Shown here: in pieces, positions 1 through 7,509 of the stretch | Layout of the letters: the number at the start of each line of letters is the position of its first letter | Numbering within the stretch: position 1 is the first letter of the stretch | Source of the DNA: an uncultured Verrucomicrobiales bacterium | Lineage (GTDB): Bacteria > Verrucomicrobiota > Verrucomicrobiia > Limisphaerales > JACDHS01 | Reading direction: 5' to 3' | NCBI GenBank assembly: GCA_937983475.1 | Contig: CALJZV010000209.1 | Coordinates: 1-16,870, forward strand | Length of the DNA stretch: 16,870 nucleotides | Translations under genes and position numbers: made by a program | The notes under the pieces: model-generated | Told to the model about the DNA's origin: nothing | What the model saw: the letters and a program-made list of their open reading frames with translations, nothing else | Databases searched by the model: none

Positions 1-2175
1 TCGCTCCTTCACCTGCGGCGGTTGGCGGTAATTCAACTTTTCACAAAGGTGTTGAACATCAGCGGTCGGCATGAGCCGTTTGGCGCGCTGGCCCTCGATC
101 AGGCCTTCGAGCGCGGCGATCAACAGTTCGTCCCTCGTAGGAGCCGAGGTAACGAGGCTCTGACCCAATTTTTCGAGGAACTCGACTGCCTTGTTCATTT
201 TTTCAGCATCGCCAGTGTCGCAAATGCGGCGCATGGATTTTTTGGCCAGAATTCCGGAAAGCGGCAGCGTATCCGCGCCGTTTTCGGCAAACCATTTCAG
301 CCACGGCTGTGGATTGGCGGCGATCAACGGTTCGCTCGCCATCCAGATCATGAAGGGTATCAGCGGGTCCTTGGCGTCAGCGGAAGATTTGATGAGCGTG
401 GTCAGAATTTTATCGACCGGCGCATTGGTATTGATGTCGGAGTTGACGGTGAGCGAACCGGAAACCAGTTGGCGGCAAGCCGTGGCGACGGCGAGGCGAA
501 CGCGGGGATCAGGGTCAGCGGCCAAAATTTCGAGTAATGATATTTTTTTGAAATGATGAACATATTCACCTGTGCCCGAAAATGTTGCTGCCAAATCCCG
601 ATGTTTATTAGACAAAAAGGAAGCTCTTTCTCCTACCAAACGTGCGCTCCAGGCCCTTAAGCTAGGGTCAGAGTGATTAGCAGCTTTTGACAATAAATCT
701 TCTGATAAAAGCTGCTGCCCAGAATGTAGCGCCCACAACGCGTATAAAGCTGATTCTTCAATTTGCGCATTAACAACCTGTCGTTCCAAGAGTGTGGTTT
801 GTTCGGATCCTTTTGATTTTCCAAGAAATCGCCACCAATCAGTGCGCTCACTTAAGAGGCGTAAAGCCGCTCTCCTCTGCCATACATTCGGATGCTTCAA
901 CAATTTTACCAGTTGATCGCTTCTCAGTTTGGCCAAATCCACTTTCCGGTCCGGCCGAGATCCGATTTTCTTCCCCGGTTTGTTGCCCGTGTAAACCACG
1001 CGCCAAATGCGGCCATGCGCGCGATCCACGCCCTCGGGATCAGCCTGCGCGTTCTGATAACAAGGATATTTGTCATACCAATCGGCGATCCAGAGCGCGC
1101 CGTCCGGGCCGACGTTCTGCACGACAGGCCGGAACCAGCCATCCGTCGTGGTCAGAAAATCCTCTTCCGCCGTGGCTTTGAAGCTGGAGCCATTGGGCGT
1201 CAATCGATCGTGGTTGATGGCGTTCTGGTGAATGTTGCCGAAAAAGACGCGCCCCTGGTATTCCACTGGGAAATTGTCGCCCTGATAAATGTTGATGCCG
1301 CAATAGGCCGCCCTGTGATGTTTGTGGTCCACGATGCTCGGCAGCAATTCATAAGCGTAGGGATGCCCCGGCGTGCCGCCTTGCCGCTGGTAAATGCCGC
1401 CCGGTGCCATGTGAAACAAATGATCAATCACGCAGGCGCTGACAAACGCGTTGCCGTATTTGTCGAAATCCACGCCCCACGGATTGCTCGTGCCATCGGC
1501 GTACACTTCAAATTTCTTTGTGCGCGGATGGAATCGCGCCACGGCGGCATCCATGATCACGCCGTCGTCGGTCGCTTCGGGAATGCGCACTTCCGAGTGC
1601 GTGAACACGCCATGGGTCATGTAAAGCCAGCCGTCCGGACCCCAAGTGAAGCCGTTGAGCAATTCGTGCCGATCATGCAGGCCGAAACCGGTCATCACCA
1701 CCTTGCGTTCATCGGCCACATCATCGCCATTGGTGTCTTTGAGATGCAACAGGTCCGGCGCCTGGCCGACATAGACGCCGCCATCGCCGTAGAGAATCGC
1801 CGTCGCGAGGTTCAGTCCGTCGGCGAACACCGTCACCTTGTCGGCGCGGCCGTCGTTGTCGGTGTCTTCGAGAATTTTGATGCGGTCGCGCGGTTTCTCG
1901 CCGGGCGCAGCGCCTGTGGGATATTCATACAGCTCGACGACCCACAACCGGCCGCGGTCATCCCAGGTCATGGCAACGGGATTGACGACATCCGGTTCCG
2001 CGGCGAACAGGCGCACTTCAAAGCCTTCGGGGACCTTGAATGCTTTCTGCGCCTCAGCGGGAGCGAGCGCGGGTGTCTTGGTGGGTGCGCGCTGGCCGGT
2101 GAGTTCCTTTCGTTCAGCAAAAACCTGGCCTAAGAGCAGGCCAAACGAGAGCAAGCAAACAACATGTGTCTTCAT
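1..2175 (-). CDS. Secreted PVC-type beta-propeller/HEAT protein (putative membrane-bound dehydrogenase family), 3' partial
   Basis: The reverse strand is open for 725 codons from an ATG at 2175 to the window edge with no stop, so the C-terminus lies outside. Residues 1-20 are a signal peptide (MKTHVVCLLSFGLLLGQVFA). Residues about 45-395 resemble the N-terminal propeller domain shared by Planctomycetes and Verrucomicrobia (TIGR02604 type): VPEGFEVRLFAAEP, NPVAMTWDDRGRLWVVE, and two acidic loops, DTDNDGRAD (104-112) and DTNGDDVAD (147-155), that look like metal-binding turns. From about residue 410 the protein is helical with HEAT-like units such as HPNVWQRRAALRLL and DPDPRVRLAVATACRQL. Family members often end in a c-type cytochrome domain with CxxCH; that part would be beyond position 1, and no CxxCH is seen here. 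The substrate is unknown; a periplasmic role in sugar or polymer oxidation is only a family-level guess. The codons at about 541-840 are clearly more A+T rich than the rest. The lipoprotein gene lies 42 bp upstream on the same strand. Confidence 0.88.
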   Translation of the reverse strand, partial: MKTHVVCLLSFGLLLGQVFAERKELTGQRAPTKTPALAPAEAQKAFKVPEGFEVRLFAAEPDVVNPVAMTWDDRGRLWVVELYEYPTGAAPGEKPRDRIKILEDTDNDGRADKVTVFADGLNLATAILYGDGGVYVGQAPDLLHLKDTNGDDVADERKVVMTGFGLHDRHELLNGFTWGPDGWLYMTHGVFTHSEVRIPEATDDGVIMDAAVARFHPRTKKFEVYADGTSNPWGVDFDKYGNAFVSACVIDHLFHMAPGGIYQRQGGTPGHPYAYELLPSIVDHKHHRAAYCGINIYQGDNFPVEYQGRVFFGNIHQNAINHDRLTPNGSSFKATAEEDFLTTTDGWFRPVVQNVGPDGALWIADWYDKYPCYQNAQADPEGVDRAHGRIWRVVYTGNKPGKKIGSRPDRKVDLAKLRSDQLVKLLKHPNVWQRRAALRLLSERTDWWRFLGKSKGSEQTTLLERQVVNAQIEESALYALWALHSGQQLLSEDLLSKAANHSDPSLRAWSARLVGERASFLSNKHRDLAATFSGTGEYVHHFKKISLLEILAADPDPRVRLAVATACRQLVSGSLTVNSDINTNAPVDKILTTLIKSSADAKDPLIPFMIWMASEPLIAANPQPWLKWFAENGADTLPLSGILAKKSMRRICDTGDAEKMNKAVEFLEKLGQSLVTSAPTRDELLIAALEGLIEGQRAKRLMPTADVQHLCEKLNYRQPPQVKER

Positions 2176-2217
2176 GAGAACAATTCACAGACGAACGATC
2201 GCCTCAAAGGATTCGGA

Positions 2218-3375
2218 TTAGTTCTGCCTGAAAATGTTCTCGATGTCAGCATCCGTCGCTCGGCCCTCGTAAAACCGCAGATCCCGGAGAGTCATGGTCG
2301 AGCAGACGCCGGCATTGACGGGGTCCCGGCCAATCAGGGTGAGGCTGGACCGTGAACCAATTATGGCCAAATGCGGGGAATGAGCGTCCTGACGTCCATT
2401 TAAATACAAAGCCTCGCCCTGATCGTTCCACACGAATGCAAAATGGTAAAACCGGTGCGGCTGAATCAGTTCCTGGTTCATTAACTGGTGGCCACGGCGG
2501 AGGATAAACAGGCGGCCATTACCGGCCACCTCAATTTTTAATTCATTAAAAACGCCCGGATCCACCTTGTGGAAGAGGCGCGCGTGCCGGTTGGTGTTGT
2601 CGATCCGAAACCAGAAGCTGATGACCCCGCACGAGCGGTCATTCAACAGCTCTTCGGGAAGAATAATGGCCTCTTTGTTTGCGGCAAATTGGACAGCCGC
2701 GCCGTCGGGCAAATGAAGCGCCTGAACGCCATCCAGCTCCGCGGTAAATTGCCCGGTGACATCCCGCAGCATGCGACCGGACACAGCTTCAAAGGTCCAC
2801 CGCGCCAACAACGAAAGCGTTTCGGGGCAGGTTTTCTGGATTTCTTCGCGGACGCGAGCCTGTTCCTCGCGGTAAGCCGCAAGCCTCTGCTCCTCCTGCG
2901 CCCGCAGTCGCTTATCCTTTTCAACGTAATGTTCGCGAAGCATGGGAAGATCAATTTTCCAGACGCCATATTCTTTGACCAAGGCCAATTCCTCGGGAAC
3001 CTCCTTGAATTTGGTCGGGAAAAAGCCGGGAATCAAAAAATTGGTCGGCTCCTTTCGCAGAACTCGCACCACTGCGATGGAGCCTTCCATTTTCTTCAGC
3101 GTGGCGGAATCCGTTACATACGAAAAATAACGATCGCAGTAGCGCTGTTCAGGCTTCGGGGGCGTGCCCAAATAGGGATGGTCTTTGGCAAATTTCGCCG
3201 ACTCAACCAGAATCGCCTCCTGCGTTCCCTTGGAAAAAAACTGCCAAACCGCCTGGCAATCCTGCCGGCGGGCTGCGCCCAGAAAGGCGTTGGCCACTTC
3301 TTCAGGCTGGCCGGTGGGCTTGGCGCAAGCTGCCAGCAGCATCAAGGGCATCAACCAGTCAATGCGGGATTTCAT
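2218..3375 (-). CDS. Lipoprotein with NTF2-like N-terminal region, coiled coil and C-terminal LamG-like domain
   Basis: This encodes 385 residues. The start at 3375 was chosen because it gives an ideal lipoprotein signal, MKSRIDWLMPLMLLAAC, with lipobox LAAC and lipidated Cys17. The longer reading from 3594 would overlap the Rrf2 gene and add 73 residues that do not look like protein. Residues 24-142 (PEEVANAFLGAARRQDCQAV to YGVWKIDLP) resemble the DUF4878/NTF2-like fold that follows many lipoprotein signals. Residues about 147-182 are a charged coiled coil rich in E, R and Q. Residues about 190-385 look like a concanavalin/LamG jelly-roll: ARWTFEA at the start, ISFWFRID, FYHFAFVWNDQGEALYLNG, and a final LRDLRFYEGRATDADI. 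LamG-like domains of this kind usually bind glycans or proteins, so a surface or periplasmic binding role is inferred. There is no obvious Shine-Dalgarno site. The PVC-type gene follows after 42 bp and could be co-transcribed. Confidence 0.8.
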   Translation of the reverse strand: MKSRIDWLMPLMLLAACAKPTGQPEEVANAFLGAARRQDCQAVWQFFSKGTQEAILVESAKFAKDHPYLGTPPKPEQRYCDRYFSYVTDSATLKKMEGSIAVVRVLRKEPTNFLIPGFFPTKFKEVPEELALVKEYGVWKIDLPMLREHYVEKDKRLRAQEEQRLAAYREEQARVREEIQKTCPETLSLLARWTFEAVSGRMLRDVTGQFTAELDGVQALHLPDGAAVQFAANKEAIILPEELLNDRSCGVISFWFRIDNTNRHARLFHKVDPGVFNELKIEVAGNGRLFILRRGHQLMNQELIQPHRFYHFAFVWNDQGEALYLNGRQDAHSPHLAIIGSRSSLTLIGRDPVNAGVCSTMTLRDLRFYEGRATDADIENIFRQN

Positions 3376-3467
3376 GGGCGATATTAAGGCTGGCTTCCAA
3401 TAAATGCGCAAATTGGTAAAACTGGACGCCCTATTGATAAAAGCAATGAAGGCAGGTCCCCATGCGT

Positions 3468-3887
3468 TCAGATGTAATACATTTTTTCCTTTTCGTTCCC
3501 CGCATCCAGCAATTGCTGGAAGGTGATCGCGTCCGCCGCCTGGTTTAGGGTGATTTGAAGTTTTTTCCAGGCGTCCCGCAGTTCCGGCGAACACTTGGCA
3601 TCAGCAAGGGCGGGCGAATCAAACACCTCGCCATGAACACATCGCAACACGTCGCCCAGGGTGATTTCAGACGGCGGCTTGGCCAACAGGTAACCGCCTT
3701 CCTTGCCCCGAACACTTTTGACAAGCTGCTTGCCCTTCAATTCGATGAGAATCTGCACCAAGTACTTGGGTGGAATTCCCTGCTCAACGCCCATTTCCTC
3801 CACCTTGCGAGCGATTCCCTCCGGATAATGGCGAGCCAGCCACAAAATGGCGCGAGCGGCGTAATCGCTTTTGACAGATAATTTCAT
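3468..3887 (-). CDS. Rrf2-family transcriptional regulator
   Basis: The 139-residue protein has the typical Rrf2 layout: MKLSVKSDYAARAILWLA at the N-terminus, a winged helix with PPKYLVQILIELKGKQLVKS, then the wing VRGKEGGYLLAKPPSEITLG and a long C-terminal helix (DAWKKLQITLNQAADAITFQ). The family binds DNA as a dimer; many members sense iron-sulfur status, nitric oxide, redox state or cysteine supply. IscR and NsrR ligate a cluster through three closely spaced cysteines. Here only Cys83 and Cys99 are present, so a cluster of the usual kind is unlikely and a CymR-like or thiol-sensing member is possible (inference). The lipoprotein gene starts 92 bp downstream on the same strand, and a PEP-CTERM gene lies divergently upstream. 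An inverted repeat at 3927-3954 lies about 40 bp upstream of its start and is a possible autoregulatory operator. Confidence 0.88.
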   Translation of the reverse strand: MKLSVKSDYAARAILWLARHYPEGIARKVEEMGVEQGIPPKYLVQILIELKGKQLVKSVRGKEGGYLLAKPPSEITLGDVLRCVHGEVFDSPALADAKCSPELRDAWKKLQITLNQAADAITFQQLLDAGNEKEKMYYI

Positions 3888-3926
3888 AACAGGCAGAACA
3901 TTGGATAAACTGGCGATTTCAGCACT

Positions 3927-3954
3927 TTCCTGAGGATGAACGCGTCCTCAGGCC
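3927..3954. promoter_or_regulatory. Inverted repeat, possible operator or 5'-UTR hairpin
   Basis: CCTGAGGA (3929-3936) pairs perfectly with TCCTCAGG (3945-3952). In a plus-strand RNA the stem extends to 10 bp with one U-G pair around an AACG loop. No T-run follows on either strand, so it is not a terminator. It lies 35-65 bp upstream of the Rrf2 start and about 250 bp upstream of the PEP-CTERM start, where a regulator-binding site would be expected. The assignment to any regulator is inference. Confidence 0.45.
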
Positions 3955-4130
3955 GTGAATAGACAAAACTTTACTTCCCTGGCTACTGGGTTTCTCAAGT
4001 TCCTCATTTTTCAGGCCAACAGTTGAAGGCACTTTAAACATAAAGCAAACACTTAGCGCCCTGATATACGTAAGGGAAAAACTTACACAATTCGCCTGAT
4101 TCTTGCAGGCACCCGGTTCCGAATTACTGT

Positions 4131-4159
4131 TTGACATTGGTTATCAATCATAAGATTCT
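4131..4159 (+). promoter_or_regulatory. Candidate sigma-70-type promoter for the PEP-CTERM gene
   Basis: A perfect -35 hexamer TTGACA (4131-4136) is followed after 17 bp by GATTCT (4154-4159), which matches the -10 consensus at only three of six positions. It would give a 5' leader of roughly 38 nt before the ATG at 4204. The weak -10 keeps confidence low. Confidence 0.3.
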
Positions 4160-4203
4160 CACGACTGCGAAACGGGAAAAATCCATTTAAAAACGGTGCT
4201 ATC

Positions 4204-5370
4204 ATGAAAAAACTCAAACAGCGCGGATATTTTGCGACTCGAACAGCAGGCTTGCTGGCTGTAGTTGCCATTTCAACCTCTGCCAATGCGGCAGTCTTTA
4301 CCTGGAGCCCATCCAGCAATGCTGGTCAAAAAGACTGGAGCACGGCGGGAAACTTTTCGCCCAGTGCTCCCGCGAACAACGGCACTGCGGACCTGATTTT
4401 CACGGGCGGCTTCAAGCTCAATAACAATATGCAGGCCAATTACAACATTGCGGGCCTGTCATTTGGCGCGGGGGCAAGCGCCTTCACCATTGGCAACTCG
4501 GTCGGCACCACGCTGACCATTCAAGGGAATGGCATAACCAACAATTCCTCGCTGAACCAGATTATTAACATCAGCAGCATTGCCATCGGCAGCAGCCAAA
4601 CGTGGAGCGCCACCTCCGGTGCTCTGACCTTTGGCGGAAGCACCATCTCGCTGGGTGCCAACACACTGAACATCAGCGGCGCCAACAATGTTTCCATCGC
4701 CAACGCCATCAGCGGGGCTGGTACTTTGACCAAGTCCGGGACCGGAATCCTTACTTTGTCCGGCAACAGCACCCACGGCAACACGATCATCAATGGCGGG
4801 ACAGTGAATGTCACTGGCAGCCATGCTGGAGCCGTGGTTGTCAACAGCGATGGCACTCTATTGGGCACAGGAAACATCACCGGCGGCATGACGCTCAACT
4901 CCGGCGCCAGCCTGAATCCCGGGGCCAGCGTTGGCATTCTCAACGCCGGCAGCAGCCTTTGGAACGGTGGGGCAACCTACAATTTTGAGATCAATAATGC
5001 CGTGGGTTCGGCCGGAACCGCTTGGGACTTGGTGAACATCACTGGTGGATTGAGTCTTGGCGCCTCTTCTGGAAACCCGTTTGCCATCAACATCTTTGGC
5101 AACTTGCTGGATTTTGACAGCGCCACAGGTTATTCATGGACCATCGCTTCGGCTTCGGGCGGCATTACGGGATTCGACGCCTCGGCGTTCAACATCATCA
5201 CCGATAACTTTGCCAATAGCCTGGATGGCGGCACGTTTGTTGTTCAATTGCTGAACTCAGACCAAGATTTGGTGCTAAGCTTTGTTCCGGTGCCTGAGCC
5301 CTCCACCATCGCGCTGGGCGTGATGGGCGGTCTGGCTTTAATTGGAACTGCCTTCCGCCGCAGGAAGTAA
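4204..5370 (+). CDS. PEP-CTERM sorting domain protein with autotransporter-type beta-strand repeats
   Basis: This 388-residue exported protein has a signal peptide at residues 1-29 or 30 (basic MKKLKQRG, hydrophobic LLAVVAIS, then SANA-A). The body is rich in G, S, N and T and lacks Cys. Residues about 171-202 match the passenger-associated transport repeat pattern (GTLTKSGTGILTLSG then NTIINGGTVNV), and 217-249 form a second related unit ending NPGASVGILNAG. Such repeats fold as a parallel beta-helix. The C-terminus holds VPEP (363-366), a membrane segment at about 368-384 and RRRK, the sorting tag recognised by exosortase in EPS-producing bacteria. The protein is therefore probably attached to, or released at, the cell surface or exopolysaccharide matrix. 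No exosortase gene lies in the window. No Shine-Dalgarno site is evident; the start is fixed by the signal peptide. A strong terminator follows. Confidence 0.92.
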   Translation: MKKLKQRGYFATRTAGLLAVVAISTSANAAVFTWSPSSNAGQKDWSTAGNFSPSAPANNGTADLIFTGGFKLNNNMQANYNIAGLSFGAGASAFTIGNSVGTTLTIQGNGITNNSSLNQIINISSIAIGSSQTWSATSGALTFGGSTISLGANTLNISGANNVSIANAISGAGTLTKSGTGILTLSGNSTHGNTIINGGTVNVTGSHAGAVVVNSDGTLLGTGNITGGMTLNSGASLNPGASVGILNAGSSLWNGGATYNFEINNAVGSAGTAWDLVNITGGLSLGASSGNPFAINIFGNLLDFDSATGYSWTIASASGGITGFDASAFNIITDNFANSLDGGTFVVQLLNSDQDLVLSFVPVPEPSTIALGVMGGLALIGTAFRRRK

Positions 5371-5392
5371 TTCCCGCATATCCATTCATTTG

Positions 5393-5422
5393 AAGGCTGG
5401 CTCGAAAGAGTCAGCCTTTTTT
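5393..5422 (+). terminator. Intrinsic terminator of the PEP-CTERM gene
   Basis: AAGGCTGGCTC (5393-5403) pairs with GAGTCAGCCTT (5408-5418) over 11 bp with one G-U pair around a GAAA loop, and runs straight into six T residues (5417-5422). It begins 22 bp after the PEP-CTERM stop. On the minus strand no T-run follows the stem, so it would not clearly terminate hemC. Confidence 0.9.
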
Positions 5423-5439
5423 ATTTAATCAATGGGAAA

Positions 5440-6420
5440 TTAAACGCCCTTCAATCGCCCGGCTAATTCCTCTCCCAGTTGACTCGCCGCTTCCGCTTGG
5501 CCCTGAATCGTTCCTCGCCACACGTGACCGCTTAAGAAAGACACCGCCTTGAGGCTTAATCCATTTTCCGAGCAGGTCGCGTAAGCCGCCACAGCGCTCT
5601 GGCATCCCCCTCCGAGCGCATTGAGAAAGGCCCTTTCGGCAGCAACGGCATGCCACGTGTTCCAATGGTTCAGTCGCTCGCAAATAGAAAGTGCAGCAGA
5701 ATCATCCGCGCGAATCTCAACACCGATGGCCGCCTGGCCCACACAGGGCAGCATCTCCTCTGTGGACAAAAAACAAGCCTTGAGACCGGGAGGCACGTCA
5801 ACCCCTGACAGATTGCCCTCGGAATCCACTTGGAAGCCCAATCGGCGCAGCCCTGCGGCCGCCAGAATCAAAGCGTCCAATTCAGTGTGTTCCGCCAGTT
5901 TATGAAGACGCGTGCCGACGTTTCCACGAATGGGCACCACGCGCAGGTCCGGGCGGTGCAGGCGCAGTTGGGCGCCGCGCCGCGTGCTGCTGGTGGCCAC
6001 GACGGCACTGGGCTTCACATCCACCAAGCTCTCAACCATCAAGTCGCCTTGAAAACCACGCGCCGTCGAAGGCTCCTTTCGGTAAATTAAAACATCGCGC
6101 ACATCGGCGCGCTCCGGTGTGGCTCCCAACTTCAGCCCCTCCGGCAGATCCGTCGGCAAATCCTTGAGGCTGTGAACGGCCAAATGCGCCTCGCCGGAAA
6201 GCAGCGCCTCCTCGATTTCCTTGGTGAACAGTCCGCGCGGCAAGGCGGCGTCTATGCGCGCCAGGGAGGCGGTTTGAAGCTTGTCCCCGGTGGTTTTGAT
6301 TATTTTGAGATCAAAGTTTTTTTCGGGAGAGGCATTTTGTCAACGGGACAGGATATCCTTGGCCTGGGCCAACGCCAGCGCGCTGCCGCGAGTTGCTATA
6401 AACAGGGTGTCAGATTTCAC
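5440..6420 (-). CDS. hemC: Porphobilinogen deaminase (hydroxymethylbilane synthase), interrupted by an in-frame TGA
   Basis: The enzyme joins four porphobilinogens into hydroxymethylbilane in heme synthesis. The gene starts at GTG 6420: MKSDTLFIATRGSALALAQA matches the conserved HemC N-terminus, and a TAA lies in frame just upstream (6433-6435). After 26 codons a TGA (6342-6340) interrupts the frame, and homology resumes directly in the same frame (LKIIKTTGDK, then LPRGLFTKEIEEALLSGE, AVHSLKDLP with the catalytic Asp). The dipyrromethane-binding cysteine is in LGGGCQSAV. Aligned from memory to E. coli and Bacillus HemC, the stop falls without a gap on a normally hydrophobic (Leu) position. 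Without the stop the protein would be about 326 residues, near the family's usual size. A TTG start at 6243 would lose the essential N-terminal segment and is not credible. The cause may be sequence error, a point nonsense mutation or readthrough. hemA ends 29 bp upstream. Confidence 0.85.
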
Positions 6421-6449
6421 TGGATCGTTGAATTATTCGGCCCTTCATT

Positions 6450-7502
6450 TCATTCAAAGGCCAGTTGGGAATCTCCCGCCATCGAACCGGTTGACGCTTG
6501 AGGAAAAAAGCTGCGGACTTTTTCCCGGATAATGGCCTCGCACCGGACAATTTCCTCGTGTCGCTGGCGCAGATAGTCGTCGGCAATGGCCTGGAGATCG
6601 TCAATGTTGTAAAGGTACACATTTTCCAAAAAGTTCACTTCCGGCTCGATGTCGCGCGGCACGGCGATGTCGATAAGCAGCAACGGCCTGTTTTTTCGCA
6701 GCTTCATCAATGGGGTCAGTTTTTGGCGGTCGAGCACGTAGTGAGGCGCGGAGGTGCTGCTGATGACAATGTCAATTTGCGCAAAGTCCCGCTCCCATTC
6801 TTCGAAGTGAATAGCGCGTCCTCCAAGCTCTTTGGCGAGCAGTTCGGCCCGGTCGAAGGATCGGTTGGATACAATAATACTGTGGGCGCCACGGGAGAGC
6901 AGTGCCCGGGCGGTTTTTTCGCTGGTTTCCCCGGCGCCAATCACCATGACGCTGCGATCCCCCAGGGAGGTGAAGATTTTTTCCGCCAACTCAACCGCCA
7001 CGGAACCAACGGAGACGCTGCCGCGCTGGATGTTGGTTTCGGTGCGGATATGCTTGGCCACATTGAAGGCTTTCTGGAAGGCCTTGTTTAGGCGGCTGCC
7101 GGTATGACGATGCTGAAGGGCCAGGTCATAGGCTTTTTTTAATTGTCCCAATATTTCAGTTTCCCCCAACACCATGGAGTCCATGCCGCTGGCCACTTTG
7201 AACAAATGCTCCAGGCTTTGCGGTTCGCCCATGGCGTAAAGCCCATCCTCATGGAACTCGGGGCAGTTGTGGTGCTCGTGAAAAAACCGCTTCAACGCGG
7301 CAAACGCCTCGGAAGCGCTCAGTTGCGTCGAGGCGTAAATTTCCACGCGGTTGCATGTGGAGAGAATGACCGCCTCGGCAGCAATGCCGCTTTGCCGCAA
7401 TTGCTGGAGTGCGACGGGAATGGCCGATTCGGAAAAAGCAAATCGCTCCCGCACCGTCACGGGCGAGGAATGGTGGCTGAGTCCAACAACAACAATCGGC
7501 AT
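6450..7502 (-). CDS. hemA: Glutamyl-tRNA reductase, short form
   Basis: It reduces glutamyl-tRNA(Glu) with NADPH to glutamate-1-semialdehyde, the first step of C5-pathway tetrapyrrole synthesis. MPIVVVGLSHHSSPVTVRER, the nucleophile Cys50 in STCNRVEIY, His99, GMDSMVLGETEILGQ (107-120) and the NADPH-binding GAGETSEKTA (189-198) are all in place. The C-terminus is unusual: it stops at residue 350, shortly after the spinal helix (DDLQAIADDYLRQRHEEI), whereas typical enzymes have about 415-450 residues with a helical dimerisation domain. The following hemC starts 29 bp later, so there is no room for a frameshifted remainder. The short form may be a lineage trait or an old deletion. The upstream CcsA/HemX-like gene ends 7 bp before the ATG, so the two are very probably co-transcribed. 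Confidence 0.95.
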   Translation of the reverse strand: MPIVVVGLSHHSSPVTVRERFAFSESAIPVALQQLRQSGIAAEAVILSTCNRVEIYASTQLSASEAFAALKRFFHEHHNCPEFHEDGLYAMGEPQSLEHLFKVASGMDSMVLGETEILGQLKKAYDLALQHRHTGSRLNKAFQKAFNVAKHIRTETNIQRGSVSVGSVAVELAEKIFTSLGDRSVMVIGAGETSEKTARALLSRGAHSIIVSNRSFDRAELLAKELGGRAIHFEEWERDFAQIDIVISSTSAPHYVLDRQKLTPLMKLRKNRPLLLIDIAVPRDIEPEVNFLENVYLYNIDDLQAIADDYLRQRHEEIVRCEAIIREKVRSFFPQASTGSMAGDSQLAFE

Positions 7503-7509
7503 GGAGTGT

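Larger units (their letters stand above)
3888..4203. other. Divergent intergenic region between the Rrf2 gene and the PEP-CTERM gene
   Basis: This 316-bp A+T-richer stretch holds no convincing gene on either strand. It contains a strong inverted repeat (3927-3954), a short one (gtaag at 4070-4074 against cttac at 4082-4086), and a -35-like TTGACA at 4131. I looked for the -24/-12 signature of sigma-54 promoters (TGGCAC-N5-TTGC), which drives PEP-CTERM genes in some Proteobacteria, and did not see it. Confidence 0.6.

Noticed and set aside
892..2133. 413-codon open frame on the plus strand
   Set aside because: It is antisense to the PVC-type propeller gene, whose product has a signal peptide and recognisable motifs. 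The plus-strand product has no family features; long antisense frames are expected in GC-rich DNA.
3376..3594. Longer N-terminus for the lipoprotein gene starting at 3594
   Set aside because: It would overlap the Rrf2 gene and push the lipoprotein signal to residue 74. The ATG at 3375 gives a standard lipobox.
3929..3952. Intrinsic terminator upstream of the Rrf2 gene
   Set aside because: The stem is good but no T-run follows on either strand, and no gene ends nearby on the plus strand.
4602..4988. 128-codon alternative frame inside the PEP-CTERM gene
   Set aside because: It is an out-of-frame product rich in R, H, Q and W, typical of a frameshifted Gly/Ser/Asn-rich coding sequence.
5440..6243. 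hemC beginning at TTG 6243
   Set aside because: HemC homology continues upstream through codons to the TGA and beyond it to GTG 6420. The shorter form lacks the essential N-terminal motif.
6310..6345. Selenocysteine at the hemC TGA
   Set aside because: The position is normally a non-catalytic hydrophobic residue, and I see no convincing hairpin a few bases downstream of the TGA as a bacterial SECIS would need; the only GGGG/CCTCCC pairing is weak and about 45 nt away.
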